Notes: a model not told the origin generated them from the sequence alone. A stretch of 64,000 nt of DNA from Diplocarpon mali (GCA_024741835.1 JAENRP010000096.1:1-64000), one strand, 5' to 3'. Numbered from the stretch's first letter, positions 1-11,522 are shown. Program-made: numbers and translations.

Positions 1-1196
1 TACACATATACACATATACATATATACATACATTCCTATATACATCTATCCCCCCCACCGTAGGGAGATGCAGGTTGGCTTTCCCCGCGGCTGACTGAAG
101 CTGCAGCACGCGCATCCCAGCTGGAAGAAGACGACGGCGTGTCCGGTGGGAGGGGAAGCCAGCTTTCGCAGTCGTCGAGCTGTTGGGCCATTACCCATCA
201 CCCATCACCCATCACTCATCACCACGCCGGCTTCCGGATGCTCCCACCTCTCTCCTCTCCGCTCCATGACTGCTGACGTCGGAGCCCGCACGTGCAACCG
301 GAGAACTAGAACTCCAGCCGCGACGGGTCACCTGATGCGATCGACACGTGTTTCACCCCCTTTGCTTCGCCTCCAACTCGGTGAGCGGAGGAGGACCACG
401 GAGGACCACGGAGGACCACGGAGGACGAGGGTGGTGATGCTGATGCTGGGGATGCTGAAGATGCCGACACACATCACCCTCGTCGGTGAGCCCCGACTCC
501 CCAATGCCCTACGATGACGATGACGAGTGCCATTTCAGCCTCTCCCTCATACGACATGCCACCCTTCACACTCCTGCACTGAAAAAAATGACAAAGACCA
601 GCAGGGCCGGACACGTCGGCATCATCGCCCATCTCCCACCCCTTCCGCTTTCTTCCCATCTTGCCCTTCCACTTCTTCCCATCTTTCCCCTTCCGGCCGT
701 CCTTGCCTCCGTCGCCTTCCCATAGTCCTCGGAGCTCCCGGCCGGACGCAGGACTGCACGTGCACGTGCACGTGCATTCCCCTCCCGGCCTGATCCACTC
801 CCTCTTCCACTCGTTTTCATCCGTCGTCACTACTTCCGATCATCTTCCGATCATCTTCCAATCATTTTCCAATCGTCTTCCAATCATCTTCCGATTTGTT
901 CGTTCTGCATCTCCTTCTGAGTCATCATCTCCTCCTTTATCATCTCCCCTACATCCTCTCCGCTTCATCCTCTCCTCTTCATCCTCTCCCCTTCATCATC
1001 TCCCCTTCATCCTCCCCCCCGCTTCACCTCCACCTTCCTCACTCCCCCACTCCCCTACTCCTCGACTCCCCCCCGACCTTCTGTGCGTGCCACCCTCACG
1101 GCTCCCCTGGCTCCACGTGGGCTCCTCGGACTGTGGCTCCGGCCCCGGCCCCGCCATCCAGGTTGCACTGCGCAGCAACCTCACCTCCCGCAGGCC
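1..1196. other. Low-complexity gene-free stretch
   Basis: No supported gene. It holds a TACATA-type microsatellite at 1-50, a 10-bp tandem repeat (GAGGACCACG type, about four copies) near 391-430, an 11-bp ATCTTCC(G/A)ATC-type repeat near 829-895, and pyrimidine-rich imperfect repeats of TCATCCTCTCC type at about 930-1025. Reading frames here are open only because the repeats lack stops. Confidence 0.6.
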
Positions 1197-1869
1197 ATGA
1201 CCATAGCTGCACTGGCCGACAGGGCTCTCAAGATATGCGCGACCTGTGGCAGGCAGATGACCTGGCGGAAGAAGTGGGAGGTGAGCAATGCGCCGTGCTG
1301 TTGGTTCCTTCGCTCGTCCAGTTGCCCTTTCGAGGTGGAGCGAGACGTCTCCATAAACACCATGTCTTGCGTATCTCAGCAGCTGTCTTCAGATCCATCG
1401 CCATCCTGTTTGCTTCTCCCCCCTTCCTCCCGACCTAAGCCTGACTTTCTCTCCGTGCCAGAAAAACTGGGAGACCATCACCTACTGCTCGGACTCGTGC
1501 AGGAGGCACAGGATCAAGCCGAAATCTCTCGACCTGGCCTTCGAGTCGACGATCCTCTCGCTCCTCTCGGAGCGGCGTGCCACCCACGGCCCAGCTGCCG
1601 TCGTCACGTGCGAGGAAGCCGAAGAGCAGGTCCTGAGGGGGCGGCGGCCGGGGGTCGCCGATGAAGATCGGGCACCGGTTGCTCGGGAAGCGCCAGACGA
1701 TGCTGTTCAAGAGCCGTGGGGTCGAATCTCGAGCCCGTCGAGGACGCGCGAGAGATGCAGGCAAGCTGCGCGACGCTTGGCGGCGCGAGGCGACATTGTG
1801 ATCACCCAGGCGGGCAAGCCCGTGGAGCCGAGCTTTGCAAAGGGGGTGATGGAGCTGAAGCTTCCTTGA
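1197..1869 (+). CDS. DUF2256/DUF3253 two-domain small protein
   Basis: Two exons, 1197-1280 and 1462-1869, give 163 aa. Exon 1 ends in phase 0 at a GTGAGC donor and exon 2 opens after CCAG; the frame changes across the 181-nt intron, so only splicing joins the halves. The N-terminus carries the DUF2256 pattern: CATCGR, then MTWRKKWE at the exon end, continued by KNWETITYCSDSCRRHR, giving a CxxC...CxxxC zinc-type cluster. The rest fits DUF3253, a short winged-helix-like domain, seen in ESTILSLLSERR, RQAARRLAARGDIVITQAGK and AKGVMELKLP just before the stop. Bacteria carry these two domains together or as neighbours; function is unknown. The insert between the two DUF3253 halves is longer and more charged than I expect, so a further small intron there cannot be excluded. 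The ATG at 1197 is the first after in-frame low-complexity sequence. Confidence 0.72.
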
Positions 1870-2996
1870 CCCTCGCTGCTTCGTATCAGACGTTCCGCAG
1901 TATCAACGCAGAAACGTTCTGAGTAGAACGTGCACCCATCTACCTGCAAGATATCCATCTGCAAGACCCTTGACGTCGGTCCAACTTGGCCGGCAGTGTC
2001 CAAGCAGGGACTCTGATCTCGTGCGATGTCACCACCCTCGGCCTAGACTGCGTGACACAACAGATTCTATGTACTATGGTCTGTCCTACGGTACGTACTA
2101 CAGCGTGTATACCTGGAGGACCCACACCGACGGGTCAGGCCTCTTCCTGAGATGGGGTCGGGTCTGCACAAGTACACACACATACAGCCACATGTACACG
2201 TATACACATACACATACACATATACACATACACATGTACACATACACATGTACACATACACCCATATACACCCACATACACAACTCACACACCCCTCCCG
2301 ACCTACCACTTCGGGGAGGCTCGAGAGCAGGCCTGCTCGTTCGAAAGGATGTCCGCGGGAGGGGTGGGCCTTGGTACGTAGAAGATGAGGATGCTGGGTG
2401 TCTCCTACCTCGCCAACGTCCCGCGGCAACGCCCGGGCGAGAGAAGGCTGAGGAGAGCAGCCGATGTCTTCGTGCTACCCCGGGTATGCATCTCGGAAGG
2501 TTGGCGCTTGAGCAGGTCCTAGGCCGGGGTCATGTGCTGGTCGCACCCAGGAAGCTGTGCGTAGACAGGTTTGGCTTGCTTCCGAGGGTAGGGGTCAGCC
2601 AAGGCGGATGTGGATGTGAGATTGTGGGCCGAGAAAGTCGTGCAGCGTGGAGCATAAACAAGCTGTATTCCTCTCCTTGCATGTCTACTTCTATGTACTC
2701 GTCCGGCCGTTATGAACAACACCCCTATGGTACAAGTACTGTACAGCTCGGTCATCCGTGGGCCGTTGAATCAAGGGATTCTCGGCCGTTGACATCTCCC
2801 CCCCTGGACATCATCGTGTAGTCAGCCATACCAACGCTGGTCCCTGGGATCCAGTGAAACGCCTCCGGTTGGTTCGACCCTGCGCAGCGGACCGTCAGCC
2901 ACAGACGGATCCAGAACGAGTGGAAGGAATGGAGGCGTGAATCCATCCGGAAAACCCATCCATCCGTTTCACCTGAGAAGAGTCGGCAACTCACAG
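1870..2996. other. Intergenic with (ACATAC)n microsatellite
   Basis: No gene recognised. A CA/TA-rich microsatellite of interrupted TACACA and CATATA units runs about 2171-2297 and leaves frames open on both strands. The remainder lies between the DUF3253 gene and the 3' end of the convergent sorting-nexin gene. Confidence 0.55.
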
Positions 2997-5900
2997 CTAC
3001 TGCGTGACAGCACGAACGCCTTGTAGGATAAGTCCAAACATGAGTCCCTTCGCAACTTCATCGACCTGCAGACAGTCGAACACCCGACCAACCGCTTCCC
3101 CCGTCGCGGCCTGGCCCATCACCCCCGTCAGAGCGGTCGGGATGCCTCTCTCCACCAGCAGCTTCCTGGCCTTGACCCGAAGCTTATCCTTTTCGTCAGG
3201 GCTCATCTCTGCCGGCCAGAGCTTCGCCTCTTCCGCCGTAGGCAATGTGTTCTCGCGCAACTTGCGAAGATGCGACGCGATGCCCGCATCGGACGTGTTG
3301 GCCGCAATCACAGAGTCTTGGATGAGGGTCTGAATCGCGACCAAGGATGGATTCGCGGGTCGCAAGAGGAACTGCTTGGCGGCGTTGAGCAGCGTTCTCC
3401 TGATGTTCCATGCCGAAGACAAAGTGTAGAGCTCGTTGATGACGGCGAACAGCAGCTCGACGGCAACTTTGGTCTCCGACTCGGTGATTGGCGTTTGTTC
3501 TGGTCGAGGCTTGCGCGACGGAGCAGCGGCTTGTACCGAAGGCCTTCTGGTTGCCGAGAGAGAAGGGCGGCCGGGAGACTGCTGTGACGGCGCCGTGCTG
3601 GTCGATGTCCGCCGGGTGAGCGTCCCGCTTTCAGTCCTCGAGTGTGCCATGGAAGAAGAATCTGTCCGGGAGCCATAGTCGTCGGAGATGTCGTTGGGCA
3701 GAGGAGGCAGTTTGATGTCGTCCAGGATTTTCTGAGTGGGAGATGACAGTGGTGTCCCGCGCCTGAGGGAAGGGGCTTTGCTTGGATTTCTGCTGTGGGG
3801 AACGCTTCGGCGGCCACTCATTGATGAGCGAGCCGACACACCAGGCTCCCGCTCATTCTCACTGTCGGCAACAGAAATGTAGCTGGGTCGACGTTCCATG
3901 GGAGGAAGCGACGAGGGCTGGGTTTGCACAATCGATGTAGTTCGGAGGCTATCTTCACTAGATGATACAATGGAGTTTCTACCCTCCATCCTTGGCAGCG
4001 TTGAAGTCGATGATCGGCCAGCAGTGTGCATCCCCACATTGGTGGAGCTTCCGTTGGGGGTTCTCTTTTGGCCCAGATTGCCGATATTTGAGAACACCCC
4101 AGTTATGCCACCGCCGATCGCTTTTCCACCTTCCGCGACGCCCTTTGGCGCGCTCGTAAGAACGTCTACCGCTCGGTTAGCACATGCTCATGGCGGTTGA
4201 TGATGAGCCCTTGACACATGAATTGTTGCTATCGAGCCCCCGAGCAATGTGCCAGATGTTCGGAGCGAGCCGCGACAAGCAGGAAATCTCAACATACCCA
4301 ACATCCCCTTTCCCATCGTTTCAAAAGCAGAAGGCGTTGGCCAGCCGAGGCCAGGGAAGCCGTTCTTCGAAGTCGATGTCGAGGCTGACTGCCCTTGATC
4401 TTTCTCTAGGAATCTTTTCATACCCTCGCTCTCCGCCAACGCCTTGTACCACAAGGCATCCCTCAGATAACGTTCAAGCTCTCCTCTCAACGACGGTTTG
4501 GTGTGCTCCTTCCAGTTCGGGAGAGTATGATGCTGTTCTGTAAAGGCTTTCACCCCAGATATCTGCGCGATTCGCCGAAGCACCTCGTGTAAATTCTCAA
4601 AGTCAGAATAGCGTCTTACGATCATCCAACCGGGGTGATCAGAAGACGCAGGCTCTATCTGAATCAGGTAGTCGGCATTGGGCTTAGACCGCACCCTACC
4701 TCTGTCCGAGGTGGTAGAATCATCGTGAATGATTGTGTTGGCGTTATGTAGCGTCAACGAGACGGCTTCTCTGCGTCCAACTGTAAAGTCTTCTTGGAGA
4801 GCCACAGGGACTGATTCGGAAATCATCTGGTCGAAATTTGTGAAGGCGGGTGCATTGCGTGTGGGAGCGGGCGAGCTGGCTAATTGTGGTGACGATTTGA
4901 GGTCGTGAGAGCGTCGATGAGCCGCGCTCTGTGTTTTGGGAGTACTGGGCTCTGCAGGCTTATTGTTGCCACCAGCTGTTTGCGAAGGCACGGGGCCATT
5001 GGAGATGGATAGGTTTGGTGTGTGAGGGCTGAGCCTTTTCTCGCTCGTCACTCCAGACATGTCGCGGCGTAGAGATTCGTCGTTTTGCTCGACAGCAGCC
5101 ACAAGAGCTTCTCGGGCATTTTCTAGAGGATTTTGATCGGGCTGGACTCTCTTCGCGTCTTCTTCTGCTATGAGCTGAGACAGTCTCTGCGCTTCCTCCA
5201 TGGCCTCCTCCATGGCCTCTTCTGCCTTGCTTAGACGTTTCTTGTGCCCTTTAGCTTCAAGCCTTTGCTTCTCCGACTGAAACGGTTTTGCCAGTCCAAT
5301 GTTGCCCACATTTCCATCAAAGTCGTATGTTGGAGCACTGGGTTGATCACTAGTATTCGAGCCTCCCATACCTGCATCGATCGCCTGGCTAATATCGGGC
5401 TCTCCGTCCTCGAGGAGATACACAATCCACCCGTTGATCCACTCTGGCTTCGAGAAGGTTTCCAAGGACATTTTCAAAACCAATCCACCGAGGATCTCTC
5501 TCAAGAACGCCCTAGCGGGGTCACAATTGTAGGTTGACTTCTCCAGGAAGTTTTGCAAAATATCCTCGGCTACCATCTTGAATTTCTTGGATTGTTGTTC
5601 CTCATTGAGGACGTGGGCGAGACTAGATTCTGGGTTTGCGGACAGGTATGTATAGACGGCCTCTGCAGGAGAGACATTGGTGGCTTGAGGTGCAGTCAGC
5701 GCGTTGGATAGCTCACTGAGGAAGACAATGACAATGGAGGACGAGTTTGTGAGGAAGTCGAGGAACGTGTCGGCATGCCGCTTTCGGGACAGGTGTTGGG
5801 AGATGGCAAGTATGAACTTCGTAAGTGTCTGGCGAGATGCTGATGGAAACGAAGTTTCTGTGGGAAGAATGGGTTGATACCACCACCCCACGTAGTCTCT

Positions 5901-6374
5901 GATGACAGCGTCTACGAGCTGCTCCAGGGCCGCGGCAGTCTCGGGCTTGAAACCTTCAAAGCTGGCTCTCAGAATTTCATCATCTTTATCGTCTTCGGTA
6001 TTCTGGCGTTGAGCAGCTCTCACATCCAAGATCCGTTGAATAACTTCCAGGCTCTTCTCTTTTTGCGCATCCTCGGATGATCCGGGTTGTCGTCCTTCCC
6101 AATTGGCATGTAGAACGATGCCCCCCAGCGCGCCGATTAGAACCAGCCCAAGCCGTCCGAAAACCAGGTATGTACACGCTGCCAGGCCTACTAGAATGCC
6201 GCAGATGGTCTCCGATGAGGCCGTGGATAGAAACCGCAATGTCCGGTGTAACGAATCTTCCTCGGCGCTATCTAAAGAGATCGGATTCGAGGTGGGTATT
6301 TTCTCGAGCGCATTCGCCACATCAGCGCTATCATCACTGTGCTCCAACTTCGGTACTACGAGCGTTTCGTTCAT
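2997..6374 (-). CDS. Sorting nexin, PXA-PX-Nexin_C (Mdm1/SNX13-like)
   Basis: Two exons, complement(2997-4165, 4298-6374), about 1081 aa. A hydrophobic stretch at residues 56-90 (LVGLAACTYLVFGRLGLVLI) is a likely membrane anchor. A PXA domain follows at about 130-330 (AALEQLVDAVIRDYVGWWY). A PX domain at about 528-658 has the phosphoinositide-contact motif RRYSDF and an LPNWKEHTKPS loop. A Nexin_C domain lies at about 920-1040 (LFAVINELYTLSSAWNIRRT). Ser/Arg-rich linkers separate the domains. The family tethers ER or vacuolar membranes and traffics lipids. The intron donor is GTATGTTG; the acceptor after CTAACCGAGCGGTAG is preferred to the nearer CGAG because it gives LDVLTSAPKGVAEGG in frame, and both keep phase. 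No RGS domain is visible, unlike animal SNX13. It is divergent from SUB1 across 553 bp. Confidence 0.88.
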
Positions 6375-6927
6375 TGCGCCACTGTCTGCTGCTGGTGCAT
6401 GCTGAAAGGATTGCGACGTGGTCTTGGAACCGATCAGACGCGGTGTGTATTCAAATTTGGGACAAAAAGGCTGGCCGGAGGCGCAACTTGTCTTTCTCGA
6501 GCAGGAAGAGTTATGAAACAGTAAAACTAGCGCGTCAATGACAAATTGTCAACGCACCGACCGGCAGCCCCTTAAAAATAGATCGTTCATAAGCGAACCC
6601 CGACTCGTATACCCGTAAATTGTGTGGGGAAAGGTATCCCGAGAACGTACGCTACTAATAAATAAGCTTCGTCGCCTTATCGTTCTCGCCTATCCGCGGC
6701 TGATTTGACGCCATCGCGTCTCTCTTTTACGCGTCAACAACACCTCCCCCCTATCTCTGATTCTACTTCATAACCTACCCAGGTCTACAACGATAACTCT
6801 GCCAAAATCAGGTATTCTAGCTGCTCCGGGAACTCTCCAACGTCTACGCGCCTTCCATGAAACTTTCAAGCCTATACTAACATGTCCACAGTTGAACGGC
6901 ACTGCGACAAACATATCACTCCGCACC
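6375..6927. promoter_or_regulatory. Divergent promoter, sorting nexin / SUB1
   Basis: This 553-bp region separates two head-to-head genes. A likely 5'-leader intron of SUB1 lies at 6812-6891: donor GTATTC after ATCAG, branch TACTAAC, acceptor TCCACAG. No TATA box is evident. Confidence 0.45.
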
Positions 6928-7497
6928 ATGGTCAAAGCAGGCAAGCGTGGACACGAGGAGGTGGATACCTATGCGGAGGACGATTTTGTCGAGAACGATG
7001 ATGGTGCAGCGCCCAAGATCAAGAAGACCAAGAAGGAATCAAGCAGCAGCAAAGGAGACAAGTTCTGGGAGGTTAGCATCACCGACCAGGAGTTGGGTAT
7101 AGCACTTACTAGATTTGCAGCTCTCTAGTGGCAAGAATCCTCGCAGACTCAATGTTTCGGATTTCAAAGGCGCGAAACTGGTCAATATTCGGGAGTATTA
7201 CGAGAAAGATGGAGAGTATAAGCCGGCTTCAAAGGCAGGGTTCTTTACGCTGCTAAAAAATGGACGGTGGCTGACTGGTCTTCTCAGGGTATATCGCTGT
7301 CAATAGATCAATACAGAGCTCTTCTCAAATCCATTCCCGAGCTGAATGCACACATGAAGACTATGGGCATCGATGTATCCGACTCGGCGGTCTCTGAAGA
7401 GGAGTCCGAAGAGCAGGCAAAGCCCAAGAAGCGTGTAAAGGCAAAGCAACAGAAGAAGGCCAACATCGAAGCCACTTCCGATGAGGATGGAGAATGA
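6928..7497 (+). CDS. SUB1: PC4/SUB1 transcriptional coactivator
   Basis: Exons 6928-7071, 7121-7234 and 7288-7497 give 155 aa, all in phase 0. The acidic/lysine-rich N-terminus (to about residue 44) precedes the PC4 single-strand-DNA-binding domain at about 45-110: DKFWE, RRLNVSDFKGAKLVNIREYYEKDG, then KPASK joined to GISLSIDQYRAL. The C-terminus is Lys/Glu-rich. PC4/Sub1 binds single-stranded DNA at open promoters and works with RNA polymerase II and TFIIB. The second intron must be a GC-AG intron (donor AAG/GCAGGG at 7235): the canonical GT at 7240 would run into a TAG at 7304-7306. The GC choice gives SKGISL, matching the family's KGISL core. An in-frame TTG codon lies 12 codons upstream, but the ATG at 6928 is the natural start. 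Confidence 0.9.
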
Positions 7498-9264
7498 GGC
7501 TCACTGGGATTATGAAAAGTGGCTGGCCGCAATCAGCGGCGTTCCGGAGCTCGCTATGGATTGATCTGTGCCAGGCATATCTGCTATGGGCACTGCAAAA
7601 TGCAAAGGCGTTTGGTCAGGCTTCTTCAGAATATTAAGGGTCTTTGGATGCAAGTACTGGTCTGAGGAAGGCATGAGGATACACATAGTGCAATTTCTGC
7701 TTCAGTGGTAATACCATATCATAAGCAGTATTCTGTGTCTCTGTCCCGACCTAGGCCATGCCTGTATCCTCTCCCTCTGTTGCATAAGCCATCCTTCGCC
7801 TGCCCATCTGCCAACTCGCCATGGTCCCTTGTATGGTCTTGGATCTTGTATCGCTCTTGTTCGAGGTGCCAGTGGTGAGGCTGTTGGGCGTGGTACAGTT
7901 GTAGATTGCTGGGCATAGAGCGGCTGCATAAGAACAGGAGCTTCAAAGTCTTCGGGTACCAGGAGAAGTCTCTCTAATCATGGGTATATGAATCGAATGC
8001 TCCAATTGTACGCTGAAGATTGAGTCGGAGGATTGCCTGTTGTAAGGTACCCCGATGCGCCTGATGGTTGCAACGTTGCCCACTTTGGAGCCACAGCTCC
8101 AGCTGCAATGTTCTTTGCCGTCTCCCTCTCTCTCTCCCTCCCTCTCTCTGTGGGTAATTCGAAGAGTACTTGGGAGGCCTGGGAGGTTCTCGTGCCGTGA
8201 CTGGGGAATGATGTCGCCGCCATTTTGGCCACCGCGCAGTTCATGTATTGTCGACGGCTATTCTGTCAGCATTCTTCCTTGAGATCTCACCGGCTGCTGA
8301 GACTGTTTCCTTTGATTCATGATCATGTAATGCAGCTCCTTCCATCTCCAATGCTCGGTTTCTAGGAGCAACCTCTGTTCGGAAGGGCCGTTTAGCTACT
8401 GCCTGCCCCCCACGTTATTGCGCAGCAATCTGATACCTACAAGTAGCTGTTCCTGCTCTATATGTTTTGTATCCGTCTACCTGTTGATGTATTGCGTATC
8501 CTCATTGCTTTCAACAAGGGCGGGTGACGATAATGTATGGCCTTCTTTCTGCAACCCTCGGCCCCAGTCCTGCGGGCAACTGGCCACTTCACACGCATCC
8601 AGATACCATGTTAGATACTTTGACTCGATCTGAAGCCGTGTTTCTTTGTTTCTGCTCTGCTGTCTTTGAGACTACGTGCTGCCGACCTCTCCTACAGTCA
8701 ACATTTGTCCATTCTCGAGAAGAGCTCGGAGAGCACGCCAGAACATGGGCATTTCATTGCAGTCTGACATCCATTGGTAATCAAGACAAACTACAGCGAT
8801 CTCTACAAGACTTCAACGTCCTAATCCCCCTCCTAAGCCCCCCCCTCCATCTCGCCCTCTCTCCCTCTCTGATGTTGATCTTCGTCGGGCCTCCTTCTGC
8901 CTTAGATTTCTGGCACCACGCACATTTCACCTCACTCCTTCCTCACTCCTTCCTCAAATTCTGGTTATTTGTCGTCACGATGATGTTTAGCGGCAGCTGG
9001 ATGGGGTATAATGCTCACCCAGAAGTGGTCACTACGCTCGATACGTGTAGTGCTCTCTTAGTTCGAAATCGGTCTATATAAGAAACCTCGCAGCCCTCCT
9101 TTTCCTCTTCTCTCTTCATCAGCTTTGCATACTCTTCTGATATTCACTGCTTTCTTCTTCCGCTCTGCGCTTTTCTTTCGGTCCGACCAACCAAAGAAAC
9201 TTCGACTCCCTCTCCCTCTTCTCGCGCTCTCTCGCTCTCTCTCTCTCTCTCCCTCTCGGTGACC
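7498..9264. other. Intergenic, no gene supported
   Basis: About 1.77 kb. It holds the SUB1 3' end and CT-rich tracts at about 8113-8155 and 9224-9256; the latter is a pyrimidine-rich leader just before the next start codon. Weak reading frames such as 8524-9081 lack domain-like composition. I see no structured RNA. Confidence 0.4.
9075..9082 (+). promoter_or_regulatory. TATA box of the orphan gene
   Basis: TATATAAG lies 190 bp upstream of the ATG at 9265 and is followed by a long CT-rich leader, the usual architecture of a strong fungal promoter. Few other genes in the window show so clear a TATA element. Confidence 0.5.
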
Positions 9265-11134
9265 ATGGCCACCACACTGCCCCGAGCGGTCGCTTCCGTG
9301 AAGAAGCACGTTGAGAGGGTGAGTCTATCAGTTCCGTCTTGCTACTGCATCACTTTTATCACTGTTATTGTTGTCACTCATGTTGTACTCGCTCATGTTG
9401 CTACTTGTGCTGTTGTTACATGTGTTGTTGTCACTTGTGTTGTTGTTCCCTATGTTGTTGTTCCCCTATTTTGTTTTTACTCATTTTGATATCACTCATG
9501 TTGATGTCACTCATGTTGTTCTTACTCATGTTGTTCTCACTCATGTTGTTCTTCATCATGTTGTTCTTCATCATGTTGTTCTTCATCATGTTCTTCTTAC
9601 TCATGTTGTTCTTCATCATGTTCTTCTTACTCATGTTGTTCTTACTCATGCTTTTCTTCCTCATGTTGTTCTTCCTCATGTTGTTCTTCCTCATGTTGTT
9701 CTTCATCATCTTGTTCTTCATCATGTTGATCTTCATCATGTTGATCTTCATCATGTTGTTCTTCATCATGTTGTTCTTCATCATGCTTTTCTTACTCATG
9801 CTGTTCTTCCTCATGTTGTTCTTCCTCATGTTGTTCTTCCTCATGTTGTTCTTCCTCATGTTGTTCTTCCTCATGTTGTTCTTCTTCATGTTGTTCTTCA
9901 TGTTGTTCTTTCTCATGTTGATGTAACTCGTGTTGAACATCCCCCCTTTTTACCTCGCTTATCACATGTCGTCACATGACATGGACTTGCATCTTCGATT
10001 CACAATCATGGGGCCTGTTCCTTGGAGACAGATGGCTGACATATTCATTACCACAGGTGAAGAAGGCCCGTTCCGAACGGCTCCCTGCCAAGGGTCGTCC
10101 GGTCCGGTCCTCTCCCAAGTTTGTCGCAGCCGCGCGACAAACGTCAATCTCCAGCGTGGCTTCTTCCTCCTCCTCGGCCTCCTCGGTCTTCGTCTCCTCC
10201 CCGGCCCCCTCCCCGGCCCNNNNNNNNNNNNNNNNNNNNNNNNNNNNNNNNNNNNNNNNNNNNNNNNNNNNNNNNNNNNNNNNNNNNNNNNNNNNNNNNN
10301 NNGGTCCCGGCCTCCCCCCCGGTTCCCTCCTCGGCCTCCCCCTCGGCCTCCGCCTCCTCCTCGGTCCCGGCCTCCCCCCCGGTTCCCTCCTCCGCCTCCT
10401 CCGCCTCCTCCCCGGTCCCGGCCCCCTCCCAGGTCCCGGTCTCCTCCTCGGCCTCCTCCTCGGCCTCCTCTCTTTCCCGGGCCCCCAGGATCCGGGATCT
10501 TCCAGTCCCAGCCTTGCCACGGCTGAGACTGGGTGGATCCTGGATCCCAGGACCCAGGGCCAGCACCCGGGTCTACCGACCCGTTACCATCCGCGGGGCC
10601 GCCTCCACAGCGCCTCAAACCTCGACCCAGGCCACTTCATTGGCGCCACCTTTGAAGTCCTGCTTCCGTGGACAGTCTACCAGGCCAGGTAGATCTGTCC
10701 ACTTCGAGGATGTGGACGACACTGGAGTCCACAGGGCCCAGCTCCGTTTCTTTGCCACAGATTCGGAGAATGGGCGCCTGCCAGTGCACCCGCGGACATG
10801 GTACTGCAAGCGGATCCGCCCTGACTACCAAGGGGAAGCCAGGGTCGTCAACACGTCAGAGGGGCTGTACGTGTTGCGACATACTGGCACCTACTTGGAG
10901 CCAGAGAGATCCGGGCGCTATGGCCCTGACGGTATGCTCAACCGAGTATACTGTCGTTACTGCGCTGAGAAGTACCGCCAAGGTGCTTTCCTCCCAGCAT
11001 ACCTCTCGGACCTGGGTTTCCTGGACCGGATCGGACGACTCCCCACCAAGGAGCGGAACGAGCGGGTCGGCTCCCGCGCCTACTGGGAATCCCGGGATTG
11101 GCATATTTGTGAGGGGTGCGAGGAATGGAACTGA
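9265..11134 (+). CDS. Orphan Ser/Ala/Pro-rich protein with C-terminal paired CxxC motifs
   Basis: Exon 1 (9265-9318, 18 codons, basic) is followed by a 738-nt intron (GTGAGT...CCACAG) and exon 2 from 10057. Exon 2 encodes a basic stretch (VKKARSERLPAKGRPVRS), then a Ser/Ala/Val/Pro-rich region with 50-60-bp repeats, interrupted by the N gap at 10220-10302, then a unique C-terminal domain of about 200 residues ending at TGA 11132-11134. That domain has SVHFEDVDDTG, WYCKRIRPDY, YCRYCAEKYRQG and HICEGCEEW, so two CxxC pairs could bind a metal. I do not recognise the family. The frame left of the gap (codons at positions 1 mod 3) differs from that on the right (2 mod 3), so the N run is not the true gap length, or there is a frameshift. 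A clear TATA box and long CT leader suggest it is transcribed. Confidence 0.6.
9486..9930 (+). repeat. 15-bp intronic minisatellite
   Basis: About 30 tandem copies of a 15-bp unit, TCATGTTGTTCTTCC with the last bases varying (TAC, CAC, TCA, TCC), fill the middle of the intron of the orphan gene. A degenerate GTTGTTGTCACT-like run at 9355-9485 precedes them. The array has no stops in several frames on either strand, so long reading frames here are artefacts. Confidence 0.9.
10220..10302. other. Assembly gap (83 N)
   Basis: The run of N interrupts the repetitive Ser/Ala/Pro-coding part of the orphan gene. Flanking sequence is CCTCC/CCCCGG-rich tandem repeat, the likely cause of the gap. Confidence 0.95.
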
Positions 11135-11504
11135 CGCTGTCAGGTAGGCTGTTCCTCCTTCACACTTATGTCAGAAGGTATGTACTTGCGTTTCCTTCTT
11201 ACATCCTTCCATTGTGTACTGCACTACACTACCAAAAAAATTTGAAAAGGGGCTTTGCAGGGGGAACAGGACTTGGTGGTTCTCGTCGAATAGTACCTCT
11301 GCACGGCTATCAAAAACAATCACCAATAAACCCAGGTTAATACTGGCACATACCAGCTATTCTGTTTGGCACGCTTAGCTGCCCATTGTCTCCCCCCTTT
11401 CCCCCCTTGCCTTCTCTCCCCACGTCCCCCCCTTGTGTTGGTTGATTTGTGTGTACAGGTTCTAGGTCCCTTTCCGAAGACCCACACCAGTATGGGCATG
11501 GCAA
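11135..11504. other. Downstream flank of orphan gene
   Basis: About 370 bp of 3' flank. Nothing is recognised beyond CCCC/TTCCCC-rich stretches near 11393-11440. Confidence 0.4.
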
Positions 11505-11522
11505 TCAGATGGGTACAGGCTG

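Noticed and set aside
2067..2429. Long overlapping open frames on both strands
   Set aside because: They arise from the stop-free CA/TA microsatellite; codon content is repeat-driven.
8524..9081. 185-codon plus-strand frame
   Set aside because: No domain, biased composition and no splice or start context; overlaps the promoter of the next gene.
9486..9930. CRISPR-like regular repeat
   Set aside because: Head-to-tail 15-bp units without spacers; a eukaryotic minisatellite.
9339..9979. Open frames of 170-200 codons over the TCATGTTGTTCTT array
   Set aside because: The 15-bp unit simply lacks stops in these frames; the array lies inside an intron.
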